A DNA stretch of 64,000 nt, taken from contig NZ_MKZO01000012.1 of the NCBI RefSeq assembly GCF_001941965.1, positions 248,001 to 312,000 on the forward strand, read 5' to 3'. Shown here in pieces: positions 27,707-36,980 of this stretch. Positions within the stretch are counted from its first letter, which is position 1, and each line of letters begins with the position of its first letter. Under the pieces are notes generated by a model. It searched no databases, was not told where the DNA came from, and was given only the letters and a program-made list of their open reading frames with translations. The translations under genes were made by a program, and so were the position numbers. The DNA is from Pseudomonas putida. Lineage in GTDB: Bacteria > Pseudomonadota > Gammaproteobacteria > Pseudomonadales > Pseudomonadaceae.

Positions 27707-27762
27707 CGGTCTTCCTCTTCAAGCAAAACTTTGACGCCACGCAGGCGCTTGGCGCTGCTCTT

Positions 27763-27779
27763 TGCAAGAAGCTTTCCAA
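27763..27779 (-). promoter_or_regulatory. sigma-54 promoter of flhA (predicted)
   Basis: On the minus strand the sequence TTGGAAAGCTTCTTGCA carries GG (27776-27777) and GC (27764-27765) at the exact -24/-12 spacing of sigma-54 promoters. Expected start near 27753, about 45 bases before the flhA ATG. flhA is a FleQ/RpoN-dependent gene in P. aeruginosa. The -24 element lacks the CAC of the consensus, so strength is uncertain. Confidence 0.6.
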
Positions 27780-27802
27780 CTTTGCGGTGAACATGAGGGC
27801 CC

Positions 27803-27876
27803 CATCGCTGGCAAGCCAGCTCCCACAGGGACCGCGTGCACCGCCAAACCCTGTGGGAGCTGGCTTGCCAGCGATG
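27803..27876. repeat. REP pair between flhB and flhA
   Basis: Two inverted REP elements, 27803-27830 and 27849-27876, both of the GGGAGCTGGCTTGCC type, separated by 18 bases. They lie in the 194-base gap between the flhB stop and flhA start, 24 bases on the flhB side of the sigma-54-like flhA promoter. The hairpin would form at the 3' end of flhB mRNA. Confidence 0.93.
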
Positions 27877-27900
27877 AGGCCCGGGAGAACGATAGAGAAA

Positions 27901-29037
27901 TCAGGAATCGCGCCGCAGGTCCGGCGGAATCGGCAGGTCCTTGAGCGGCTCCGGCGCCTTGCCCTTGCCCGCCTGGTACTGGCGGATCTGATAGACATAG
28001 GCCAGCACCTGGGCCACGGCGAGGTACAAGCCGGCCGGAATCTCCTCCTCCAGCTCGGTGGAGTAGTAGATCGACCGCGCCAGCGCCGGCGATTCCAGCA
28101 GCTGGATATTGTTCTGCACGGCGATCTCGCGGATCTTCAGGGCAATGAAATCCGTACCCTTGGCCAGCAACAACGGCGCCGAGCCCTTCTCCGGGTCGTA
28201 CTTGAGCGCCACCGCATAGTGGGTCGGGTTGGTGATGATCACGTCGGCCTCGGGCACCGCCGCCATCATCCGCCGCTGGGAAATCTCGCGCTGCACCTGG
28301 CGAATGCGCTGCTTGACCTCGGGCTTGCCCTCGGTGTCCTTGTATTCGTCGCGCACTTCCTGCTTGGTCATCATCAGCTTCTGCTTGGCCTGCCAGAGCT
28401 GGATCGGTACGTCCACCGCAGCGATCAACAGCAACCCGCAGGCCATCCACATGGCGCTCCAGCCGACCACCTGGACGCTGTGGATGATCGCCTGGTCGAT
28501 CGGCTCGTTGGCGATCGCCAGCAGGTCGTCGCGATCGGCCGAGAGCACCGCCAGCGCCACGATCAGGATCACACTGAACTTGGCGATGGCCTTGAGCAAC
28601 TCGACCAGCGAGTGCACCGAGAACATCCGCTTGATCCCCGCCAGCGGGTTCATCCGGCTGAATTTCGGTGCCAGGGTGCCGGTGGCGAACAACCAGCCGC
28701 CCAGGGCGATGGGCCCGAGCAACGCGGCCAGCAACAGCACCAGCAGCACCGGCTGGGTCGCGAGGATCGCCAGCTTGCCCGAAGCGAGCAGGAAGATGCC
28801 CATGTAGCGCTCGTCCATCAGCACTTCGCGGGACAGGCTGAAGTTGCTGCGCATGATCTCCATCAGCGCCTCGGCCAGGTAGCCGCCGAACGCCAGCAGC
28901 CCCCCTGCCCCGGCAATCATCACGGCAACCGTGTTGAGCTCCTTGGAACGGGCGATCTCGCCCTTCTCCCGGGCGTCCGTCTTGCGCTTGTCCGTGGGGT
29001 CTTCTGTCTTGTCCTGACCGCTATCGCTCTCTGCCAT
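27901..29037 (-). CDS. flhB: flagellar export switch protein FlhB
   Basis: 378 residues. Four membrane helices (about 30-210), then the cytoplasmic domain with the self-cleavage motif NPTH at residues 270-273 (VIITNPTHYAVALKYD). Cleavage switches export from hook to filament substrates on a signal from FliK. Starts two bases after fliR. A separate copy of the post-cleavage fragment is encoded at 10009-10344. Confidence 0.96.
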   Translation of the reverse strand: MAESDSGQDKTEDPTDKRKTDAREKGEIARSKELNTVAVMIAGAGGLLAFGGYLAEALMEIMRSNFSLSREVLMDERYMGIFLLASGKLAILATQPVLLVLLLAALLGPIALGGWLFATGTLAPKFSRMNPLAGIKRMFSVHSLVELLKAIAKFSVILIVALAVLSADRDDLLAIANEPIDQAIIHSVQVVGWSAMWMACGLLLIAAVDVPIQLWQAKQKLMMTKQEVRDEYKDTEGKPEVKQRIRQVQREISQRRMMAAVPEADVIITNPTHYAVALKYDPEKGSAPLLLAKGTDFIALKIREIAVQNNIQLLESPALARSIYYSTELEEEIPAGLYLAVAQVLAYVYQIRQYQAGKGKAPEPLKDLPIPPDLRRDS

Positions 29038-29039
29038 GC

Positions 29040-29816
29040 TCAGCGCGCCCGTGCCAGTTCACGCAGCCATTGCAGCGCTTCGGACGCCAACGACTGGTAG
29101 TGGGAAAGAATGTCCGCCAGGCCGACCCAGAACAGCACCATGCCGATCACCAGGGTCAGCGGGAAACCGATGGAGAAGATGTTCAATTGTGGCGCGGCCC
29201 GGGTCATCACGCCAAAGGCGATGTTGATCACCAGCAGCGAGGTGATCACCGGCAACACCAGCAGCAGCGAGGCGCCGAGCACCCAGCCCATGCGCCCGAC
29301 CAGGTCCCAGAAGTGATTGACCATCAGCCCGCTGCCCACCGGCAGGGTGGTAAAGCTTTCGGTGAGCACTTCGAAGACCACCAGATGGCCGTTCATCGCC
29401 AGGAACAGCAAGGTCACCAGCATGGTCAGGAACTGGCTGATCACCGTGGTATTGACGCCGTTGGCCGGGTCGACCATGGAGGCGAAGGCCAGGCCCATCT
29501 GGATCGCGACGATCTGCCCGGCGATCACGAAGGCCTGGAAGAACAGTTGCAGGGACAGGCCGAACAGCGCGCCGATGATGATCTGCTCGCCCACCAGCAG
29601 CATGGCGCTCATGTCCAGCGCCTCGACCGGCGGCATCGGTGGCAGCGCCGGAACGATCACCACGGTAATGGCCACGCCGAAATACAGGCGGATGCGCTGC
29701 GGCAACAACGAGGTACCGAACACCGGCATGGTCATCAGCACCGCCAGCACGCGAAACAGCGGCAGGATGAAACTGGCCACCCAGGTGGAGATCTGCGTGT
29801 CGGTCAGTTCGAGCAC
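29040..29816 (-). CDS. fliR: flagellar export protein FliR
   Basis: 258 residues, six hydrophobic segments, part of the FliPQR export channel. Conserved PVFGTSLLPQRIRLYFGVAIT near residue 32 and the motif GLQ/MGLAFASMVDPANG in the middle. Follows fliQ by seven bases and precedes flhB by two. Confidence 0.95.
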   Translation of the reverse strand: MLELTDTQISTWVASFILPLFRVLAVLMTMPVFGTSLLPQRIRLYFGVAITVVIVPALPPMPPVEALDMSAMLLVGEQIIIGALFGLSLQLFFQAFVIAGQIVAIQMGLAFASMVDPANGVNTTVISQFLTMLVTLLFLAMNGHLVVFEVLTESFTTLPVGSGLMVNHFWDLVGRMGWVLGASLLLVLPVITSLLVINIAFGVMTRAAPQLNIFSIGFPLTLVIGMVLFWVGLADILSHYQSLASEALQWLRELARAR

Positions 29817-29823
29817 GGCGGGG

Positions 29824-30093
29824 TCAGCCGATCAGCTGCGGGATGCTGCCGTACAGGTTCAGGATGTACTCCATGAACTTCTGCACCAGCCAGGGCCCGG
29901 CGACGATCAGGGTGACCAGCATCACCAGCAGGCGCGGGAGGAAGCTCAGGGTCTGTTCGTTGATCTGGGTGGCGGCCTGGAACATCGCCACGATCAGGCC
30001 CACCAGCAGGCTCGGGATCACCAGCACCGCCACCATCAGGGTGGTCAGCCACAGGGCATCGCGGAACAGGTCGACTGCGACTTCTGGGGTCAT
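29824..30093 (-). CDS. fliQ: flagellar export protein FliQ
   Basis: 89 residues with two membrane helices (about 16-36 and 53-73) and the conserved QAATQINEQTLSFLP loop between them. Component of the FliP5Q4R1 export pore in the basal body. Sixteen bases after fliP. Confidence 0.95.
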   Translation of the reverse strand: MTPEVAVDLFRDALWLTTLMVAVLVIPSLLVGLIVAMFQAATQINEQTLSFLPRLLVMLVTLIVAGPWLVQKFMEYILNLYGSIPQLIG

Positions 30094-30109
30094 CTTGTTC
30101 TCCCGGGCG

Positions 30110-30862
30110 CTAAACGCCGCCGAAACTGCCGGCCAGCGTGCCGATGATCAAGGCCCAGCCATCCACCAGGACGAACAGCATGATCTTGAACGGCAGGGAA
30201 ATGATCAGCGGCGACAGCATCATCATACCCATGGCCATCAGCACACTGGCCACCACCAGGTCGATGATCAGGAACGGGATGAAGATCATGAAGCCGATCT
30301 GGAACGCGGTCTTCAGCTCCGAGGTGACGAAGGCCGGGACCAGGATGGTCAGCGGCACCTGGTCGGGCCCGGCGATGTCGGTGCGCTTGGACAGGCGCAT
30401 GAACAGGTCGAGGTCGCTTTGCCGGGTCTGCGCCAGCATGAAGTCCTTGAGCGGCACCTGGGCCTTTTCCAGGGCCTGTTGCGCGGTCAGGGTTTCGGAC
30501 AGGTAGGGCTGCAGGGCATCGCGGTTCACCCGGTCGAACACCGGGCCCATGATGAACATGGTCAGGAACAGCGCCAGGCCGATGAGGATCTGGTTCGACG
30601 GGGTCTGCTGCAAGCCCAGGGCCTGGCGCAGGATCGAGAAGACGATGATGATCCGGGTGAAACTGGTCATCAGGATGACGAACGCCGGGATGAAGCTCAG
30701 CGCGGTCATGATCAGCAGGATCTGCAGGCTGACCGAGTACTCCTGCTGGCCGTTCGCCCCGTTGGACAGGGTGATCGCCGGGATCGACAGCGGATCGGCA
30801 GCCAGGGCCATTGGCGCGGCCAGCAGCAACAGCAGCGTCAACATCGTTCGCAATGCGGCCAT
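30110..30862 (-). CDS. fliP: flagellar export protein FliP
   Basis: 250 residues. Cleavable signal sequence (about residues 1-21, ending ALAAD), then the conserved FliP core: [36 protein letters not shown], then [23 protein letters not shown]. The ATG at 30862 overlaps the fliO stop by one base; the TTG one codon upstream is the less likely start. Confidence 0.95.
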   Translation of the reverse strand: MAALRTMLTLLLLLAAPMALAADPLSIPAITLSNGANGQQEYSVSLQILLIMTALSFIPAFVILMTSFTRIIIVFSILRQALGLQQTPSNQILIGLALFLTMFIMGPVFDRVNRDALQPYLSETLTAQQALEKAQVPLKDFMLAQTRQSDLDLFMRLSKRTDIAGPDQVPLTILVPAFVTSELKTAFQIGFMIFIPFLIIDLVVASVLMAMGMMMLSPLIISLPFKIMLFVLVDGWALIIGTLAGSFGGV

Positions 30863-31323
30863 CAAGGCTTGTCCTTCTGGTCCTTGCCCAGCAGTTCCAT
30901 CAGGCGCTGGGCGAATTCCGGGGTGGCCGGACGGGTGCTGGCCGGCGCCGCGACGGGCGCGCTCATGACATGCAGGGTGGTCAGGCTGCCGGGGGTATGG
31001 CCGACGAGGATCTGCTCATCGCCCACCTGCACCAGCAACAGGCGGTCACGGGGGCCGACCTGGCGGCTGCCGACCACCTGGATCAACTGGTTGGCGTTGG
31101 GCGCGGCGTTCTGCACCCGGCGCAACAGCCAGGCGAGGAAGAAGATCAGCCCCAGCACCAGCAGCAGGCCGAGGACCAGTTGGGTCAGTTGGCCGGCCAC
31201 GCTACCGGAAGTCGCCGGCGCCACCGGGGCCGCCGCCGGGGCAGCCCCCACGGTGGCGGCCAGGCCCAGCGGCAGCCAGCACAGGCTGGCTGCGGCCGTC
31301 AGCAGAGCAAGAAAACGCTTCAC
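30862..31323 (-). CDS. fliO: flagellar biosynthesis protein FliO
   Basis: 153 residues. Signal-like N-terminus, a membrane helix (about 51-71), then the FliO cytoplasmic domain ([29 protein letters not shown]). FliO assists FliP assembly. The start codon is GTG at 31323, directly after the fliN stop. Confidence 0.92.
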   Translation of the reverse strand: MKRFLALLTAAASLCWLPLGLAATVGAAPAAAPVAPATSGSVAGQLTQLVLGLLLVLGLIFFLAWLLRRVQNAAPNANQLIQVVGSRQVGPRDRLLLVQVGDEQILVGHTPGSLTTLHVMSAPVAAPASTRPATPEFAQRLMELLGKDQKDKP

Positions 31324-31794
31324 TCAGCGCAGCTTCTTGATACGTTCGCTCGGGCTGATCACGTCGGTCAGGCGGATGCCGAACTTCTCGTTGACCACCA
31401 CCACCTCGCCATGGGCGATCAGCGTGCCGTTGACCAGCACGTCCAGCGGCTCGCCGGCCAGGCGGTCGAGCTCGATCACCGAGCCCTGGTTGAGCTGCAG
31501 CAGGTTGCGGATGCTGATTTCGGTGCTGCCCACTTCCATGGAGATGTTCACCGGGATGTCAAGGATCACGTCCAGGTTCGGACCTTCGAGGCTGACCACC
31601 TCGTTCGGACGCGGCGAGCTGCCGAACTCTTCCATCGGCAGACGGCTCGCGCCGCCGCCGGAGGCACCGCTGTCGCCGGCCATCAGCGCGTCGATATCGG
31701 CCTGGCCGCCGTCGCCGCTTTCGTTCAGGGCAGCGGCCCACTCATCGGCCAGCGCCTGCTCTTCCATCGAAGTAATGTCGTTTTCGTTAGCCAT
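31324..31794 (-). CDS. fliN: flagellar motor switch protein FliN
   Basis: 156 residues. Acidic N-terminal extension (ENDITSMEEQALADEWAAAL), then the SpoA domain (DVILDIPVNISMEVGSTEISIRNLL ... NEKFGIRLTDVISPSERI). Forms the C-ring base with FliM. The ATG at 31794 gives the normal N-terminus; the reading to 31812 adds six unlikely residues. Confidence 0.95.
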   Translation of the reverse strand: MANENDITSMEEQALADEWAAALNESGDGGQADIDALMAGDSGASGGGASRLPMEEFGSSPRPNEVVSLEGPNLDVILDIPVNISMEVGSTEISIRNLLQLNQGSVIELDRLAGEPLDVLVNGTLIAHGEVVVVNEKFGIRLTDVISPSERIKKLR

Positions 31795-31839
31795 CTTGTC
31801 CTCGACAAGCAATCAAATCGGTTAATGAGGGTCGGGCGA

Positions 31840-32808
31840 TCAGCGCCGCTCGATCGGCGCCTTGATCTGCAGGGCCAGGGTGCCTTTGTGCGAGCCCAGG
31901 CTGGCCTTGAACGACGGCACGCCGTTGGCGCGCACCACGAGATCTTCCGGCAGTTCCACGGGAATCACGTCACCCGGCTGCATGTGCAGGATGTCGCGCA
32001 GCTTCAACTGGCGACGGGCAACGGTCGCACTGAGCGGCACGCTGACGTCCAGGACGTCTTCGCGCAGGGCCTTGACCCAGCGCTCGTCCTGGTCGTCGAG
32101 GTCGGACTGGAAACCGGCATCGAGCATCTCGCGCACCGGCTCGATCATCGAATACGGCATGGTCACGTGCAGGTCGCCGCCGCCGCCGTCGAGTTCGATA
32201 TGGAAGGTGGACACCACTACCGCCTCGCTCGGGCCGACGATGTTGGCCATGGCCGGGTTGACCTCGGAGCTGATGTACTCGAAGTTGACCGGCATGATCG
32301 CCTGCCAGGCTTCCTTGAGGTCGACGAAGCACTGGTCGAGGACCATGCGCACCACGCGCAGCTCGGTCGGGGTGAACTCGCGGCCCTCGATCTTGGCGTG
32401 ACGGCCGTCGCCGCCGAAGAAGTTGTCCACCAGCTTGAACACCAGCTTGGCGTCGAGGATGAACAGCGAGGTGCCGCGCAGCGGCTTGATCTTCACCAGG
32501 TTGAGGCTGGTCGGCACGTACAGCGAGTGCACGTATTCGCCGAATTTCATCACCTGCACACCACCCACCGCCACGTCGGCGGAGCGCCGCAGCAGGTTGA
32601 ACATGCTCACGCGGGTGTAGCGGGCGAAACGCTCGTTGATCATTTCCAGGGTCGGCATGCGACCACGGACGATCCGGTCCTGGCTGGTCAGGTCATAGCT
32701 TTTGACGCTGCCGGGATCGGCACTGGATTCGGTTTGCACCAGGCCATCGTCGACGCCATGCAAGAGGGCATCGATCTCATCCTGGGACAGCAGGTCCTGC
32801 ACGGCCAT
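31840..32808 (-). CDS. fliM: flagellar motor switch protein FliM
   Basis: 322 residues. N-terminal CheY-P-binding peptide LLSQDEIDALLHG at residues 6-18, middle domain that contacts FliG (around residues 150-160), and C-terminal SpoA domain (about 245-320). C-ring component that changes rotation direction. Nine bases after fliL. Confidence 0.96.
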   Translation of the reverse strand: MAVQDLLSQDEIDALLHGVDDGLVQTESSADPGSVKSYDLTSQDRIVRGRMPTLEMINERFARYTRVSMFNLLRRSADVAVGGVQVMKFGEYVHSLYVPTSLNLVKIKPLRGTSLFILDAKLVFKLVDNFFGGDGRHAKIEGREFTPTELRVVRMVLDQCFVDLKEAWQAIMPVNFEYISSEVNPAMANIVGPSEAVVVSTFHIELDGGGGDLHVTMPYSMIEPVREMLDAGFQSDLDDQDERWVKALREDVLDVSVPLSATVARRQLKLRDILHMQPGDVIPVELPEDLVVRANGVPSFKASLGSHKGTLALQIKAPIERR

Positions 32809-32817
32809 CTTCGGCTC

Positions 32818-33318
32818 CTACTGCAATACGAAATTGGTGAACAGCAACTGGTCGATGACCAGCTTGCCGACTTCCTTCTGCGCCACTTCCTGGACACTGG
32901 CGGTGGCCTTCTGACGCAGCATTTCCTGGCCGACCGGCGTCGCCAGCGTCTCGAAGGACTGCCCGGAGAAGAGCATGACCAGGTTGTTGCGGATCACCGG
33001 CATGTGCACCTTCAGGGCATCCAGTGCGGCCTGGTCGCGGGCCTGCATGGTGATGCTCACCTGCATGTAGCGCTGGCGGCCGTTCTGGTTGAAGTTGGCG
33101 ACGAAGGCCGGCGCCATCGACTCGTAGATGGCCGGCTGCTTGACGTTGGCCGCAGCGGCAGCCGGCTCCGCGGCCGGTTTGCTGTCGGACTTGTGCAGGA
33201 AGAACCAGGTCGCGCCCACGGAAAGGCCGATCGCCAGCAGCAGCGCCAGGACCAGCAGCAGGATCAGTTTCAGTTTGCCTTTAACGGCGGGGTCTTTGAC
33301 TGCTTCGCTCTTCGCCAT
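32818..33318 (-). CDS. fliL: flagellar basal body-associated protein FliL
   Basis: 166 residues: short basic cytoplasmic N-terminus, one membrane helix (about 17-37), periplasmic stomatin-like domain ending LLFTNFVLQ. Supports the stator around the motor. First gene after a sigma-54 promoter at 33371-33385. Confidence 0.94.
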   Translation of the reverse strand: MAKSEAVKDPAVKGKLKLILLLVLALLLAIGLSVGATWFFLHKSDSKPAAEPAAAAANVKQPAIYESMAPAFVANFNQNGRQRYMQVSITMQARDQAALDALKVHMPVIRNNLVMLFSGQSFETLATPVGQEMLRQKATASVQEVAQKEVGKLVIDQLLFTNFVLQ

Positions 33319-33370
33319 GCCAATAATCCGTCACTTACAGGAGGTTTGTTCCACTATGGCGTGTGGGCGA

Positions 33371-33385
33371 GCAAGTGTTATGCCA
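33371..33385 (-). promoter_or_regulatory. sigma-54 promoter of fliL operon (predicted)
   Basis: Minus-strand sequence TGGCATAACACTTGC: GG (33383-33384) and GC (33371-33372) at exact -24/-12 spacing, close to the consensus TGGCAC-N5-TTGC. Expected start near 33359, about 40 bases upstream of the fliL ATG. fliL to fliR would be read from it. Confidence 0.75.
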
Positions 33386-33413
33386 GTTTCAGGAAGCAAC
33401 GGGCCGCCACGGA

Positions 33414-33491
33414 CCCTGTGGGAGCTGGCTTGCCAGCGATGACGGCGGTGAATTCACCATCGCAATCGCTGGCAAGCCAGCTCCCACAGGG
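33414..33491. repeat. REP pair between fliK and fliL
   Basis: Two inverted REP elements, 33414-33440 and 33465-33491, of the GGGAGCTGGCTTGCC type, 24 bases apart. They fill the space between the fliK stop (33506) and the sigma-54 promoter of fliL, whose -24 element is 29 bases away. Confidence 0.93.
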
Positions 33492-33505
33492 CTCCGCGTC
33501 AGCTT

Positions 33506-34795
33506 TTAAACGACGTAGTCGACGGTGCTGGAGCCGATGACGGTCTGCGGTTCTACCGCAGCAACATCACTTTCCACGGTCTCGGCATTGCGCCGCCCCG
33601 CTACGCCACTCATCTTCGGCGAATCATCCTGGGTGCCGTTCTGCTGCTGGCGTTGCTGGTCGGCGACGTTCACGTCCGGTTGGGCCAGGCCCTGCTGGTT
33701 GAACAGCTCGCGCAGGCGGTGCACCTGGCCTTCGAGGGCATCGCGCACCCCGGCATGACCACTGGCGAAGGTGATCTGGGTCGCGTCGGCGGCCATGTTC
33801 ACCTTGATATCCAGCCGCCCGAGTTCCTTGGGCTCCAGCTGGATATCGGCGGACTTGAGGTTCTGGCTGGACAGGTACATGACCCGGTTGACCAGGCCCT
33901 CGGTCCAGCCGCCCTGATTCATCGCCAGCGGCTGATGCAACGGCGCAGGCGCCACGGCATTGGCGGTCTTCGGCGTGGCGGCCTGGGTCAGGCTGGCCAG
34001 GCGGTTGGCGAAATCATCGACCCGGGTGTCACTGCTGGCGCCCTTGAGGTCCTTGAGACCATCGTCGATCAGGCCGGCAAAGGCCTTGTCGCCGCTTTCG
34101 GTCTGCCCGGCATCGGCGTCAGCCGACTGCAGCATCTGCGCCAGTGTATTGACAGCCGGTTGCTGGGCCTGGGCGCCCTCCTGGCCCGAGGTCTTGCTGG
34201 CATGGGCGGACGTGGTGCCCTGGGCCTGGGCATTCTGCTCCAGGGCCAGGCGCAGCACCGGCAGGTCGGCCAAAGCATCGCCATCCGGATCAAAGCTTTC
34301 CTCGTCGGCGGCAGGTGACGCGATGGCCGGCAGCGGCGACTGGGTGGCGGCCTGGATCACCGGCGCCATGGTCTGCGCCTGGGCCTGGAGCAATTGCGCG
34401 CCCTGGGTCGCGTCGGTCAATTGACCGGCAACCAGGCTGGCATCCAGCGACGGCTGGGCATCGGCGACATCGCCAGCGTCGACGGCCGGGTCGGCAGACC
34501 CGGCCTGGACGTCGCGCTCGTCAGGCAATTGTTTGCCGCCATCGGCAACCCTGGCGGAATCATGGCCATCTGCCTTGCCGCTGTTTGCCGCCGATTTGTC
34601 GACGCCATCACGCTCCCGGGCCGGCGTGTCGACCTTGTTGCCGGCCACGTCGCGGGATTGCTGCGAGTAGACCTTGGAAAAGTCCGGGCCCTTGTCGGTC
34701 AGGCCTTGCGTGGCCTTGTCCAGGGTGCTGGCCTGGCTCCGCGTGCTCTTGGCGGCGGCACTGGATTGCAGCAACGGGTTTGATGCGACGGGCAT
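33506..34795 (-). CDS. fliK: flagellar hook-length control protein FliK
   Basis: 429 residues. Secreted molecular ruler. The N-terminal and middle parts are Ala/Gln/Asp-rich and low in order; the C-terminal Flg_hook domain (about 300-395) shows the usual LEPKELGRLDIKVNMAADATQITFASGHAGVRDALE. Ends in a short Val-rich tail. Has its own sigma-54 promoter about 50 bases upstream. Confidence 0.93.
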   Translation of the reverse strand: MPVASNPLLQSSAAAKSTRSQASTLDKATQGLTDKGPDFSKVYSQQSRDVAGNKVDTPARERDGVDKSAANSGKADGHDSARVADGGKQLPDERDVQAGSADPAVDAGDVADAQPSLDASLVAGQLTDATQGAQLLQAQAQTMAPVIQAATQSPLPAIASPAADEESFDPDGDALADLPVLRLALEQNAQAQGTTSAHASKTSGQEGAQAQQPAVNTLAQMLQSADADAGQTESGDKAFAGLIDDGLKDLKGASSDTRVDDFANRLASLTQAATPKTANAVAPAPLHQPLAMNQGGWTEGLVNRVMYLSSQNLKSADIQLEPKELGRLDIKVNMAADATQITFASGHAGVRDALEGQVHRLRELFNQQGLAQPDVNVADQQRQQQNGTQDDSPKMSGVAGRRNAETVESDVAAVEPQTVIGSSTVDYVV

Positions 34796-34845
34796 GAAAA
34801 AGGTCTCCGCTACAGAAGCTCGTCATCACGAATAGCGAAGCCTAC

Positions 34846-34860
34846 GCAAAAGTCGCGCCA
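34846..34860 (-). promoter_or_regulatory. sigma-54 promoter of fliK (predicted)
   Basis: Minus-strand TGGCGCGACTTTTGC has GG (34858-34859) and GC (34846-34847) at exact -24/-12 spacing. It lies in the 98-base gap between hptB and fliK, with an expected start near 34834, about 40 bases before the fliK ATG. Confidence 0.65.
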
Positions 34861-34893
34861 GGTTGCTCCCGACGCGACCTTGGGGAAAGGAAT

Positions 34894-35241
34894 TCAGCTG
34901 ACCTGCACGCGCTTGCATTCATCGCGGAAGATCTTGCGAACCTCGACGAACTCACGGCGGACCTCGTTGATCAGGTGTTCGATGGCAAACAGCGAATGGT
35001 TGTGCACCCGCTCCTCCACCTGCCGGCACAGCTCGGCCAGTTCATGGGCGCCCATATTGCTGGCGCTGCCTTTGAAGCTGTGCGCCGCCAGGCGCAACCC
35101 CTCGGCATCGCGCGCGCGATAAAGACTTTCCAGCCGCCCTTCGGAATCGTAAAGGAAGGTTTCCAGCAGTTTGAGATAGTCGTCCCCCATGACGTCCTGG
35201 AGGTCGCTCAACACCTTGCGGTCAACATGAGAATCGGACAC
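34894..35241 (-). CDS. hptB: histidine phosphotransfer protein HptB
   Basis: 115 residues. Single Hpt domain with the phospho-acceptor His54 in LAAHSFKGSASNMGA. In P. aeruginosa HptB receives phosphate from hybrid kinases (PA1611, RetS-related, SagS, ErcS') and passes it to HsbR, linking surface signals to motility and biofilm. It stands 27 bases after hsbR, in the same order as in P. aeruginosa. Confidence 0.93.
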   Translation of the reverse strand: MSDSHVDRKVLSDLQDVMGDDYLKLLETFLYDSEGRLESLYRARDAEGLRLAAHSFKGSASNMGAHELAELCRQVEERVHNHSLFAIEHLINEVRREFVEVRKIFRDECKRVQVS

Positions 35242-35268
35242 TTGTTCACTCCTTGATCAAGGTTGCGA

Positions 35269-36972
35269 TTATGCCAGAGCATCCCAGGCGAACTCCACGC
35301 GCGCCCGCCGCCCGCCATCGCTCCATTCGGCATGCCGGCTCAGGCGCCGGACCAGATTCAGGCCACGCCCGCTCAGGCGCTGTTCGGCAGCCGGCGGTCC
35401 CTGCACTTTACCCATATCGAAGCCAACACCGCTGTCTTCGACGTCAATAATGAGACGCCCGCCTCCCTTCCAGGGTTCCACCCGCAGATTCAGCCGGACA
35501 TAACCGCTGTCCAGGACCTGCAGGCGTCGGTTGCGCTCTTCGTAATAGGCGGTGAAACCCAGGGCATCGCGCTTGAGCGCGGAGTCCAGTTGCAGCACGC
35601 CATGTTCGAGGGCATTGGAGTACAACTCGGCGAGCACGCTGTACAGGGCGCCACTCTGCTTGCGCAGGCCATGTACTTCCTGCAGCACCTGCATCAACCA
35701 GGGCAGCGGGTTGAACCGTTTCAGGGTCTGGGCGCGAAACTCGAAGGACAGCGACCAGTCCAGCGGGCTCGACTGGCCGCTGTCGGAGTAGATCAAGGGC
35801 GGCGGCAACACCTGCTCCGGGGCGACCACGCTGATCTCCAGCATGCTGACGTCGTCCCGCGAGCGCCCGCGGAAGCCTTCCAGGGCCTGCAGCACATCCT
35901 CGAACAGATGCTGCGGGTCGAGGTTGTCGGCGAACACCTGCTTCAGACGCTCCACCCCGAACAACTGATCGTTGTCGTCGCAGGTATCCACCACCCCATC
36001 GGTCAGCAGGAACAGACGGTCGCCCATGGCCAGGGGCAGGACATCGGTACGCTCGTCGAAGCGCTCGGCCGACAGTACGCCCAGCGGCAGGTGCCGCGAC
36101 ACCAGGGGCAAGGGTTTGCCACCAGCCACCGGCAACAGGTAACCATCCGGCATGCCGCCGTTCCACACCTCCACCAGGCGCCGCTCGAAGCTCAGGTTGA
36201 GCAGCAGCGCGCAGCAGAACATGTCCACCGGCAGGATGCGCTTGAGCTTGGCATTCATCTCGCGCAGGATCGCCGGCAGGCCGTAGCCCTTGGCGGTCAT
36301 GCCGTGGAACACCTCGGCCAGGGGCATGGCCCCCACCGCCGCCGGCAGGCCATGGCCGGTGAAATCGCCGAGCAGTACATGCATCTCCCCGGTCGGGGTA
36401 TAGGCAGCCAGCAACAGGTCGCCGTTGAACAGCGCATAGGGCGATTGCAGGTAGCGGATATTCGGCGAGCCGAGGCAGCCGGCATGGGCGATCTGGTCGA
36501 ACACCGCCTTGGCCACGCGCTGTTCGTTAAGCAGATGATTGTGATGCAAGGCGATCTGGTCGCGCTGCTCCAGCACCGTGGCCTGCAAGCGCCGCAGACG
36601 ATCCATGGCCTTGATCTTGGCAGCCAGCACCACCGGGCTGTAGGGCTTGGCGAGAAAGTCGTCGCCGCCCGCCTCCAGGCAGCGTACCAGGGCGGCGTCT
36701 TCGGTCAGGGAGGTGAGGAAGATGATCGGCACCAGCTCTTCGCCGGCCAGCGCCTTGATTTGCCGCGCCGCCTCGAAACCGTCCATCACCGGCATGACCG
36801 CGTCCAGCAACACCAGTTGCGGGCGCTGCTCGGCGAACAGGGCCACGGCCAGCTTGCCGTTCTCCGCGGTCAGCACCTTGTGCCCCTGCTTGCGCACGAT
36901 GGTCGCCAGCAACAGGCGGTCGGTGGCGCCATCCTCGGCGATCAGCACAGTCAGGGTATGCCCGTCGCTCAT
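35269..36972 (-). CDS. hsbR: response regulator HsbR with PP2C phosphatase and kinase domains
   Basis: 567 residues. Receiver domain (1-125) with phospho-acceptor Asp57 (LVLLDAVMPVMDG), a coiled linker, a SpoIIE-type PP2C phosphatase domain (about 190-400; LLGDFTGHGLPAAVGA and LFLLTDGVVDTCDDND hold the metal-binding Asp residues), and a C-terminal HATPase domain of anti-sigma kinase type (AELYSNALEHGVLQ, DVEDSGVGFDMG). It both phosphorylates and dephosphorylates HsbA. ATG at 36972; the TTG at 36984 overlaps the hsbA stop and is less likely. Confidence 0.94.
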   Translation of the reverse strand: MSDGHTLTVLIAEDGATDRLLLATIVRKQGHKVLTAENGKLAVALFAEQRPQLVLLDAVMPVMDGFEAARQIKALAGEELVPIIFLTSLTEDAALVRCLEAGGDDFLAKPYSPVVLAAKIKAMDRLRRLQATVLEQRDQIALHHNHLLNEQRVAKAVFDQIAHAGCLGSPNIRYLQSPYALFNGDLLLAAYTPTGEMHVLLGDFTGHGLPAAVGAMPLAEVFHGMTAKGYGLPAILREMNAKLKRILPVDMFCCALLLNLSFERRLVEVWNGGMPDGYLLPVAGGKPLPLVSRHLPLGVLSAERFDERTDVLPLAMGDRLFLLTDGVVDTCDDNDQLFGVERLKQVFADNLDPQHLFEDVLQALEGFRGRSRDDVSMLEISVVAPEQVLPPPLIYSDSGQSSPLDWSLSFEFRAQTLKRFNPLPWLMQVLQEVHGLRKQSGALYSVLAELYSNALEHGVLQLDSALKRDALGFTAYYEERNRRLQVLDSGYVRLNLRVEPWKGGGRLIIDVEDSGVGFDMGKVQGPPAAEQRLSGRGLNLVRRLSRHAEWSDGGRRARVEFAWDALA

Positions 36973-36980
36973 GCTGGCGC

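Noticed and set aside
30811..33540. 909-codon plus-strand open frame opposite fliO-fliN-fliM-fliL
   Set aside because: It crosses four well-recognised minus-strand genes and has shadow composition.
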